DNA of 11,035 bases, taken from NCBI GenBank assembly GCA_934122085.1, contig CAKOVS010000020.1:1-11035 (forward strand), in the 5' to 3' direction. Position numbers and translations under genes: made by a program. The notes under the pieces were generated by a model that was given only the letters and a program-made list of their open reading frames with translations, was not told the origin of the DNA and did no database searches. Below are positions 6,431-11,035 of the stretch, in pieces. This stretch comes from an uncultured Clostridia bacterium. GTDB lineage: Bacteria > Bacillota > Clostridia > TANB77 > CAG-508. Every line of letters begins with the position of its first letter. The first letter of the stretch is position 1.

Positions 6431-7237
6431 TTAATTTTTAAATTCATCTAAACTTTTAAATTCATATCCTTGATTTTTTGCTTCTTTTATTATTTTATCT
6501 AATACTTCAGAATTAGTTTTTGAATTTGAATGTAATAACATTATTTCTCCAGAATGAAAATTATTTGTAATTATTTTTATTGCTTCTTCCTGAGATGGTT
6601 GCTTTTTTTCATCCCAATCACAATAAGCAAAACTCCACATTACAGTTTTATATCCTAATGAACTTGTTTTTTGTAATGTTCTTTCATTAAATTCTCCTTT
6701 AGGTGGTCTTAAATATTTCATTTCATAACCAAACTTTTCATACATTGATTGATGTAATTGCATAATTTCTTTTTCTATTGTTTCATTATTTATTGATGGC
6801 ATACTTTTGTGATTTACTGTATGATTTCCTATTATATGTCCATCATTTACCATTTTTTCAACTTCTTCTGTTGCAGAATTCAAATAATGTGCTGTTATAA
6901 AAAATGTAGCTTTTACATTATTTTCTTTTAATGTTGTTAAAATTTTATCCATATAACCTGCTTCATAACCTGAATCAAATGTTAAATATATAATCTTTTC
7001 ACCATCTCTTCCCATACAAATTCCATTATTTTCTTCTAATATCTGTTTATTTTTACTCCCAACATCTGGCTGTAAATGATTGTTTTCTCTTTTTATTCCC
7101 CATCCTATAGTTTTCTCATAATTAGCACTTGTTACCATTGGAATTTCTTTGTTAACTGATATTATACTTATTGTAAATACAGTAAGTATCGCAATAAATG
7201 TCACTATCACTTTTTCTTTTATATTAATTCTATTCAT
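6431..7237 (-). CDS. pdaA: PdaA-type polysaccharide deacetylase (muramic delta-lactam formation in spore cortex)
   Basis: Carbohydrate esterase family 4 enzyme. PdaA removes the N-acetyl group from muramic acid in spore-cortex peptidoglycan, a step toward the muramic delta-lactam required for germination. The 268-residue product has an N-terminal membrane/signal segment (about 9-28) and the PdaA-specific GWGIKRENNHLQPD (about 45-58). CE4 motif 1 is TFDSGYEAGY with D88 as catalytic base; Bacillus PdaA has TFDNG here rather than the usual TFDDG. The metal ligands are H139 and H143 (NHTVNH), then RPPKGEF (177-183), W201, D207 and LLHSNS with H236. Length matches Bacillus PdaA (263). The ATG has GGGAGAG about 8 bases upstream. 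It is the first gene of the yqfC-yqfD operon and has a sigma-E-like promoter. Confidence 0.93.
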   Translation of the reverse strand: MNRINIKEKVIVTFIAILTVFTISIISVNKEIPMVTSANYEKTIGWGIKRENNHLQPDVGSKNKQILEENNGICMGRDGEKIIYLTFDSGYEAGYMDKILTTLKENNVKATFFITAHYLNSATEEVEKMVNDGHIIGNHTVNHKSMPSINNETIEKEIMQLHQSMYEKFGYEMKYLRPPKGEFNERTLQKTSSLGYKTVMWSFAYCDWDEKKQPSQEEAIKIITNNFHSGEIMLLHSNSKTNSEVLDKIIKEAKNQGYEFKSLDEFKN

Positions 7238-7270
7238 AGTCTCTCTCCCGTTTTAAATTTTATTTGTTAA

Positions 7271-7299
7271 ATTTTATGTTTTATAATTTGAAATATTAC
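7271..7299 (-). promoter_or_regulatory. Sigma-E-like promoter of the pdaA-yqfCD operon
   Basis: On the minus strand, -35 GTAATATT (7299-7292), 13-base spacer, -10 CATAAAAT (7278-7271). Bacillus sigma-E consensus is about kmATATT, 13-15 bases, CATACAnT; the -35 fits fully and the -10 differs at one specified position. The leader would be about 27 bases. A by-eye match in AT-rich DNA, supported by yqfC/yqfD being sigma-E genes in Bacillus. Confidence 0.5.
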
Positions 7300-7357
7300 T
7301 TTTTACATTTTTTGTATATTATTTTCATAAAAAAATTAGTGTAAAAAATCCTTTTGA

Positions 7358-7393
7358 ATATTGGAATAAATACATTTCAAGGCATTTCAATAT
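7358..7393. repeat. Repeated ATATTGRAA / CATTTCAA motifs upstream of the regulator promoter
   Basis: ATATTGGAA at 7358-7366 faces TTTCAATAT at 7385-7393 as an imperfect inverted repeat, and CATTTCAA occurs twice in direct orientation at 7373-7380 and 7383-7390, one helical turn apart. A further ATATTGAAA lies at 7457-7465 in the leader. They could be operator sites for the adjacent LytTR regulator, but the spacing does not match the classic 9-12-9 AgrA pattern. Confidence 0.35.
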
Positions 7394-7407
7394 GTGCAAA
7401 TAGAGTA

Positions 7408-7436
7408 TTGACAATTACTAAAATTTATTTTATATT
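7408..7436 (+). promoter_or_regulatory. Sigma-A promoter of the agrA/agrC-like operon
   Basis: TTGACA (7408-7413), exactly 17 bases, then TATATT (7431-7436). The start should be near 7443, giving a leader of about 50 bases with AGGAGG at 7484-7489. A near-consensus housekeeping promoter, divergent from the pdaA promoter. Confidence 0.8.
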
Positions 7437-7483
7437 CTTATTTATGATTTGTCGAAATATTGAAAATTCCATCGAATGTACAT

Positions 7484-7489
7484 AGGAGG
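7484..7489 (+). promoter_or_regulatory. Ribosome binding site fixing the regulator start
   Basis: AGGAGG 4 bases before ATG 7494-7496. It lies inside the reading frame if the earlier ATG at 7476 is used, so 7494 is the better start and gives the usual MLNFVICDDD receiver N-terminus. Confidence 0.8.
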
Positions 7490-7493
7490 AAGA

Positions 7494-8204
7494 ATGCTAA
7501 ATTTTGTTATTTGTGATGATGATATTCGAATGGTTACAAAACTTTCTGCAATAATCGAAAAAGTAGTTCTTATTTATGATTATGATGCACGAATTGTTTT
7601 TAAAACAACTGATTATAATAATCTTATCGATTATATATCGTCAAATAGTGTTAATGTTGTATTTTTGGATATTGAATTTTCAGGTTGTAATGAAAATGGA
7701 CTTGATATAGCACAAAAAATAAGAAATATAAATAAAAATTGTTACCTTATTTTTGTTACAAGTCATTTTGAATATATTGCTAATGCTTATAAATTTAAAA
7801 CGTTTGATTACATATTTAAATCTAGTATTGATATAGAAAATATTACTTCAACATTAAAAAGATTATTTGATGATGTTTCATATTCTGACACAAAGTTTTT
7901 AAAAATTGATAATAAAAATACTTTCATTGATTTAAATGATATTTTATTTATTGAAAAAGCCGGAGTAAAAATCATTTACCATACTTATCAAGCCGATTAT
8001 GTTTCTTATAATTCCTTTAATAAACTAATACTGCCAAACAATTTTATAAGGTGCCACAAATCATTTATAGTAAATATAGATAATATATCTAATATTTCAT
8101 ATTCTAATAATATAATTTATTTAAAAAATGGTTCAAGTTGTTATATTGGCCCAAAATATAAAAATTCGTTATTGGAGGTGATTCGTTATGACTCCGTTTC
8201 TTAA
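7494..8204 (+). CDS. AgrA-like response regulator (receiver + LytTR DNA-binding domain)
   Basis: Transcriptional regulator of the AgrA/LytTR family, phosphorylated by its partner kinase. The 236-residue product has a receiver domain (about 1-125) with the acidic pocket CDDD (7-10), phospho-acceptor D59 in VFLDIEF, T89 in FVTS and K109 in DYIFK. The proline that normally follows this lysine is replaced by S. A LytTR domain follows (about 135-232) with FLKIDNKNTFIDLNDILFIE and the hallmark RCHKSFIVN (186-194). The start at 7494 is chosen for the ribosome site and homology. It overlaps the kinase gene by 17 bases, whose ribosome site GGAGGTG is inside this gene's end. It is the first gene on the plus strand, diverging from the sporulation operon. 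The target genes are not shown by the sequence; LytTR regulators commonly control peptide-signalling, bacteriocin or surface genes. Confidence 0.93.
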   Translation: MLNFVICDDDIRMVTKLSAIIEKVVLIYDYDARIVFKTTDYNNLIDYISSNSVNVVFLDIEFSGCNENGLDIAQKIRNINKNCYLIFVTSHFEYIANAYKFKTFDYIFKSSIDIENITSTLKRLFDDVSYSDTKFLKIDNKNTFIDLNDILFIEKAGVKIIYHTYQADYVSYNSFNKLILPNNFIRCHKSFIVNIDNISNISYSNNIIYLKNGSSCYIGPKYKNSLLEVIRYDSVS

Positions 8205-9552
8205 TCGTTTTACTAATATTTTGTTTTCTGAAAATGAACGTATTATTGATTTTATTTTAATACCAGCTTGCTTCATTGAATCAGCTTTTTTATATATTCT
8301 TACAATGAGTTTTCTAAAAATAAAATTAAGTAAAAAGGATAATTTTTGGTATACTGTTCACTTTTCAGTAATCGGTGTAATATTAAACATTCTAATACCT
8401 GAACCTTTTAATACAGTTTTATATTACATATGTATTTGGATTTTATTAAAAGTCTTATTGCATGTCAGTCTTCCTAAAGGATTTTTTGCAATAATTTTTT
8501 CCTTATTTATCATAGCTTTGATAAATATGCTTATTATAAAACCTTATCAATTGTTATTGCATATCAGTAATTATGAAACTGCCTCTATTCCAATTTATAG
8601 ATTAGGGTATTTAACAATTTTTTACATTTTACTTGCATTATCCAACATATTAGTAAAAAAAATAATGAAAACTGATTTTTCACTTGAATTATTAGATTCA
8701 CTTGATAAACAATCTTTAAGGATAATTTATCATTATATTAGCTTTACATTTTTCAGTTTAGTCTTTGAATTGATACTTACCGCATTTTATATTGATAAAA
8801 TTCCTATATTAGTAGCTAGTTTTAATTTTTGTTTGATTTTTTCTTTATTTGCTTTGAGTGTATATACTCTTTCACGCGTATCAAATCTTGAAACAACTAA
8901 AAAGAGTCTTCAATGTGCTAAAGAATATAATAAATCTTTAACAATTCTATATGATGAAGTTAAAGGATTTAATCATGATTTTAAAAATATTATTTCCGCA
9001 ATAGATGGATATGTAGCAACTAATAATCTTACCGATTTGAAAAAATATATTAATGAAGTTAAAGATGACTGCAAAATAACAAATAATTTGTCAATTTTAA
9101 ATCCTAGAATTATAAATGATCCTGGAATTTATAGTATTTTAAATAACAAATATTTTAAAGCAACAAATGCTGGGATAAAATTTGAATTGGAATTTTTTCT
9201 TGATTTAAATACAGTTAAAGTTAATAAATATAAATTTTCTAGAATAATCGGAATTTTATTAGATAATGCTATTGAAGAAGCTGAAAAATGTGATGAAAAA
9301 ATTATTAAAGTTTCTTTTAGAAGAGAAGAACGAAATCATAGAGCTATTATCAAAATAGAAAACACTTATACAAATAAAAATGTTGATATTGATGAAATAT
9401 TTAAAAAAGGATTTTCTGGTAAAGAGAATCATTCAGGAATTGGATTATGGGAAGTAAGAAAATATGTCAAAAATAGAAAAAATTCTGATTTATTCACATC
9501 TAAAAATGATAAGTTCTTTTCTCAAGAATTAACAATTTATGATACAATTTAA
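8188..9552 (+). CDS. AgrC-like sensor histidine kinase (GHKL family)
   Basis: Membrane sensor kinase of the AgrC type, 454 residues. The N-terminal half (about 1-225) has six or so hydrophobic segments (around 20-43, 57-75, 77-92, 98-120, 138-157, 180-225). Next comes a dimerisation helix with the phosphorylated histidine H263 in GFNHDFKNIISAI. A C-terminal GHKL ATPase domain has N-box LLDNAIEEAEK (N360) and G-box HSGIGLWEVRKY (G417, G419). All key residues are present and the length is typical (about 430-460). The start ATG follows GGAGGTG at 7 bases and overlaps the regulator gene by 17 bases, so the pair is co-translated. In peptide-sensing systems the membrane domain binds a secreted autoinducing peptide; no agrB or agrD is next to it. 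No clear terminator follows directly on the plus strand. Confidence 0.92.
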   Translation: MTPFLNRFTNILFSENERIIDFILIPACFIESAFLYILTMSFLKIKLSKKDNFWYTVHFSVIGVILNILIPEPFNTVLYYICIWILLKVLLHVSLPKGFFAIIFSLFIIALINMLIIKPYQLLLHISNYETASIPIYRLGYLTIFYILLALSNILVKKIMKTDFSLELLDSLDKQSLRIIYHYISFTFFSLVFELILTAFYIDKIPILVASFNFCLIFSLFALSVYTLSRVSNLETTKKSLQCAKEYNKSLTILYDEVKGFNHDFKNIISAIDGYVATNNLTDLKKYINEVKDDCKITNNLSILNPRIINDPGIYSILNNKYFKATNAGIKFELEFFLDLNTVKVNKYKFSRIIGILLDNAIEEAEKCDEKIIKVSFRREERNHRAIIKIENTYTNKNVDIDEIFKKGFSGKENHSGIGLWEVRKYVKNRKNSDLFTSKNDKFFSQELTIYDTI

Positions 9553-9611
9553 AATTATAATTAAAAAATAAGAAATACTAAATATAATTATTGCTTTTTT
9601 GGTTCTATAAC

Positions 9612-9778
9612 AAATGTTGAGGTAGTTATGAACAAAGCGACGTAGTCGCCCTTTGTTCTCGCCCGATTTGAGTTTTCGACTAAAAGGAGAAAATCTCAAA
9701 GGGCTAGCGATTGTAGCTTTTATATACTAGGAAGTTCGGAGAACTTTCCTAGTATATAAAATAACTACTTCAACATTT
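9612..9778 (+). ncRNA. Candidate five-stem structured element (novel RNA or MITE-like repeat)
   Basis: Outer arms AAATGTTGAGGTAGTTAT (9612-9629) and ATAACTACTTCAACATTT (9761-9778) pair over 18 positions, the single deviation being G-U if read from the plus strand but C-A if read from the minus strand. Inside are four further hairpins: GAACAAAG/CTTTGTTC with inner CGAC/GTCG (9630-9658); GCCC-TTTGAG-TTTT with AAAA-CTCAAA-GGGC (9661-9704); a small GCTA/TAGC (9703-9717); and a 20-bp stem capped by GGA (9718-9761). This is a compact multi-branch fold. The terminal inverted repeats also fit a non-coding miniature transposable element; no clear target-site duplication was found. No family recognised. 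Confidence 0.5.
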
Positions 9779-9799
9779 TTATTATTTTTTTGGCATTTC

Positions 9800-9824
9800 T
9801 TAGTATAAAATTAAAATATACTAA
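9800..9824. repeat. AT-rich hairpin
   Basis: Perfect 8-bp inverted repeat TTAGTATA / TATACTAA with a 9-base loop, between the five-stem element and the next hairpin. Function unknown. Confidence 0.45.
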
Positions 9825-9828
9825 AAAA

Positions 9829-9881
9829 GCGAGTCTAAGATTTTCTATCAAATAAAAATTTTAAGAAAATCTAAGACTCGC
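9829..9881 (-). terminator. Long hairpin, possible second terminator
   Basis: Arms GCGAGTCTAAGATTTTCT (9829-9846) and AGAAAATCTAAGACTCGC (9864-9881) pair 17 of 18 with one A-A mismatch around a 17-base A/T loop. On the minus strand the stem is followed by TTTTTTAG, as in a Rho-independent terminator, so it may back up the terminator at 9935-9976. The stem is unusually long for that job and could also be a mobile palindrome. Confidence 0.5.
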
Positions 9882-9898
9882 CATATTTATCTAGTACA

Positions 9899-9925
9899 GA
9901 AAGTTCTCCTACAAGGAGAACTTTC
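9899..9925. repeat. Perfect 12-bp hairpin related to the five-stem element
   Basis: GAAAGTTCTCCT / AGGAGAACTTTC around a 3-base loop, with outer TAGTA/TACTA arms. Its right arm plus flank (about 9915-9938) repeats 9739-9761 of the five-stem element with one base difference in about 22 (AGAACTTTCCTA-G/C-TATATAAAA), showing the two are related copies. Confidence 0.55.
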
Positions 9926-9934
9926 CTACTATAT

Positions 9935-9976
9935 AAAAAAAACTGGGGCAGAAAACTTTTAAAGTTTTCCACCCCA
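9935..9976 (-). terminator. Rho-independent terminator of the surface-protein gene
   Basis: On the minus strand, TGGGG and GAAAACTTT arms pair with AAAGTTTTC and CCCCA (9976-9944) through a CA/CA internal loop, and an 8-base T-run follows (9942-9935). It lies 34 bases after the stop codon of the surface-protein gene. Strong stem, U-tract and position all agree. Confidence 0.85.
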
Positions 9977-10009
9977 ACTATTGACATAGATTCTTTTTTT
10001 ATCTCAAGT

Positions 10010-11035
10010 TTATTTTACCAATATTCTTTTCTTTATAAAGATTATTGTTGCTCCTACTAAAATTAATCCTGCTACTGCCGTTGTTACATATAACCATCTT
10101 GATATTATTGTTCCTGTTGGTGGTGTTATTGTTGTTCTTACAAAATCTTCATCATTTTCCTTTGGTTTTCCTGGTATCAAGTTTCCTGGTATTGTTTTCT
10201 TGGTTGGACTATATCCTAAATATTCTAGTATTTCTACATCATTTGTATATCTCATTGTATCTGCTGTTGTTGATAATAACTTACTTACCTTGTATTTTAT
10301 TGATTTTGAACTTCCTATTGTTACTATATTGGTATCTGGATCTGCAAATGTTCCTGTTGTATATATTGTATATTTTCCATCTTCTATTGCTTTCTTACTA
10401 TTTACTGATAATAAGTTAGTTATATCACCTATTGTTTTCGTTTCCCATTTTGCTTCTTCCAAATTTTCTCCTGTCATTGTACTTTCATCTGCTGTTAATT
10501 CACTTCCTAGATAATCTCCTAATACACTTATTCTGGTTGTTACTGCTTTTTGTTTTTCTGCATCTGATAATCTATCTGTGTTTCCATAGTAATAATAGTC
10601 TCTACGTCTTGCTATTATGTCTGAATCAAAAGTCTCACCTGATAATATTGGATATATTGCATAATCTAATTCTGAATTGTTCTTGATTGTTATTGTATAT
10701 TCTTCTTCTAGTGTTGCACCATGTAATATTTCTGTATCCATTTCTATTGGTACAAAGTCACCTAATCCTGTTCTTACATATGGTAATTTATCTGTTTGTG
10801 GATTTCCGTTTATTAATACTTGACCATTTCCTAATGATACTTTTAATCCTGTTATTTGCTTATCTACTTGTAAATCTACTACTGGTCTTTCTATTATTCC
10901 TAAATCAATATTTTTTATTGAATATGTATAATCTAATTTTCCATTTCCGTCTGTTATTAATGTTGCTGAATTTACTTCATTATGATTATCATCTGCTTCA
11001 ACTCCTAATTTGAAATATGCTGTATGTGCTTGCAT
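10010..11035 (-). CDS. C-terminal part of a cell-surface protein with a TPPTG sortase-like anchor
   Basis: Partial gene: the frame is open to the window edge and the methionine there is unlikely to be the real start. The 341 visible residues are extracellular in character, with T, D, N and G-rich beta-strand-like stretches such as LDYTYSIKNIDLGIIERPVVDLQVDKQ and EEEYTITIKNNSELDYAIYP that resemble repeated Ig-like/DUF11-type adhesin domains. The C-terminus has TPPTG (304-308), a hydrophobic segment (about 315-335) and a basic tail KKRILVK. This order is that of a sortase sorting signal, with TPPTG near the (S/P)PxTG type known in Clostridioides rather than LPxTG. An alternative is a plain C-terminal membrane anchor. 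No sortase gene is in the window. It converges on the AgrC-like gene and has its own terminator. Specific function unknown. Confidence 0.85.
   Translation of the reverse strand: MQAHTAYFKLGVEADDNHNEVNSATLITDGNGKLDYTYSIKNIDLGIIERPVVDLQVDKQITGLKVSLGNGQVLINGNPQTDKLPYVRTGLGDFVPIEMDTEILHGATLEEEYTITIKNNSELDYAIYPILSGETFDSDIIARRRDYYYYGNTDRLSDAEKQKAVTTRISVLGDYLGSELTADESTMTGENLEEAKWETKTIGDITNLLSVNSKKAIEDGKYTIYTTGTFADPDTNIVTIGSSKSIKYKVSKLLSTTADTMRYTNDVEILEYLGYSPTKKTIPGNLIPGKPKENDEDFVRTTITPPTGTIISRWLYVTTAVAGLILVGATIIFIKKRILVK

Larger units (their letters stand above)
9553..10009. other. Gene-free convergent spacer packed with inverted repeats
   Basis: About 457 bases between the converging kinase and surface-protein genes. 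The longest reading frame with an ATG is about 24 codons and runs through a terminator, so I call no gene. The spacer contains the five-stem element (9612-9778), an AT hairpin (TTAGTATA/TATACTAA, 9800-9824), a long hairpin (9829-9881), a 12-bp perfect hairpin (9899-9925) and a terminator (9935-9976). Several segments, such as GCGACGTAGTCGCC, have more G and C than the surroundings. Confidence 0.8.

Noticed and set aside
9595..9793. TTTTTTGG on both sides of the five-stem element as a target-site duplication
   Set aside because: The copies do not abut the terminal repeats at equal distances, and T-runs are common here.
9981..9986. TTGACA as a plus-strand -35 box
   Set aside because: No TATAAT-like box follows at 16-18 bases, and it would point into the 3' end of a minus-strand gene.
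9912..9987. Minus-strand 24-codon frame that could be an AgrD-like peptide
   Set aside because: It reads straight through the terminator stem and T-run, has no ribosome site and lacks AgrD features.
10045..11013. Several leucine-rich plus-strand frames opposite the surface-protein gene
   Set aside because: Shadow frames made by T/A-rich codons of the minus-strand gene; no start context and no family features.
1..11035. CRISPR array, tRNA genes, phage or insertion-sequence transposase
   Set aside because: I found no regularly spaced direct repeats, no cloverleaf ending in CCA or T-loop consensus, and no transposase or phage-like protein.

Overview
The window looks like the chromosome of a very AT-rich, spore-forming, Gram-positive Clostridia-type bacterium. 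The evidence is a 16S rRNA 5' end of Firmicutes type, a run of endospore genes (pdaA, yqfC, yqfD, sigG, a ylmC/ymxH homologue), A/T-ending codons, strong AGGAGG-type ribosome binding sites and some TTG starts. An uncultured gut Clostridia lineage is my guess; the sequence does not settle the genus.

Region 1 (1-837) holds the 5' third of a 16S rRNA gene on the minus strand, cut by the window edge. Behind it is a leader with hairpins and three tandem promoters, each with a TTGACA-like -35, an extended -10 (TGT-TAAWAT) and an A/T-rich upstream tract.

Region 2 (838-7237), all minus strand, reads in transcription order: pdaA (spore-cortex de-N-acetylase), yqfC, yqfD, an unrecognised 403-residue protein, ybeY (rRNA-maturation endonuclease), a YerB/DUF3048 membrane protein, sigG (late forespore sigma factor), a terminator, and a ylmC/ymxH-like PRC-barrel gene. 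Spacing is tight, so this is probably one sporulation-linked operon with an internal promoter before sigG. A sigma-E-like promoter precedes pdaA and a sigma-F-like promoter precedes sigG, which fits the known order mother cell (E), forespore (F), then G. The sigG frame is broken by one extra base inside region 2.4, which as written would remove sigma regions 3 and 4.

Region 3 (7238-9552) switches to the plus strand. A near-consensus promoter drives an AgrA-like LytTR response regulator and an overlapping AgrC-like GHKL sensor kinase. No agrB or agrD peptide gene is visible in the window.

Region 4 (9553-10009) has no credible gene but is packed with inverted repeats: a roughly 167-bp five-stem element closed by 18-bp arms, an AT hairpin, a long hairpin, a 12-bp perfect hairpin that shares sequence with the five-stem element, and a terminator serving the last gene.

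Region 5 (10010-11035, minus) is the C-terminal part of a cell-surface protein with a TPPTG sortase-like signal, membrane segment and basic tail. Its N-terminus lies outside the window.

The best candidates for something new are the five-stem element with its related hairpin, the sigG frameshift at the only in-frame CGG codon I found, and the unknown gene sitting where phoH is usually found.
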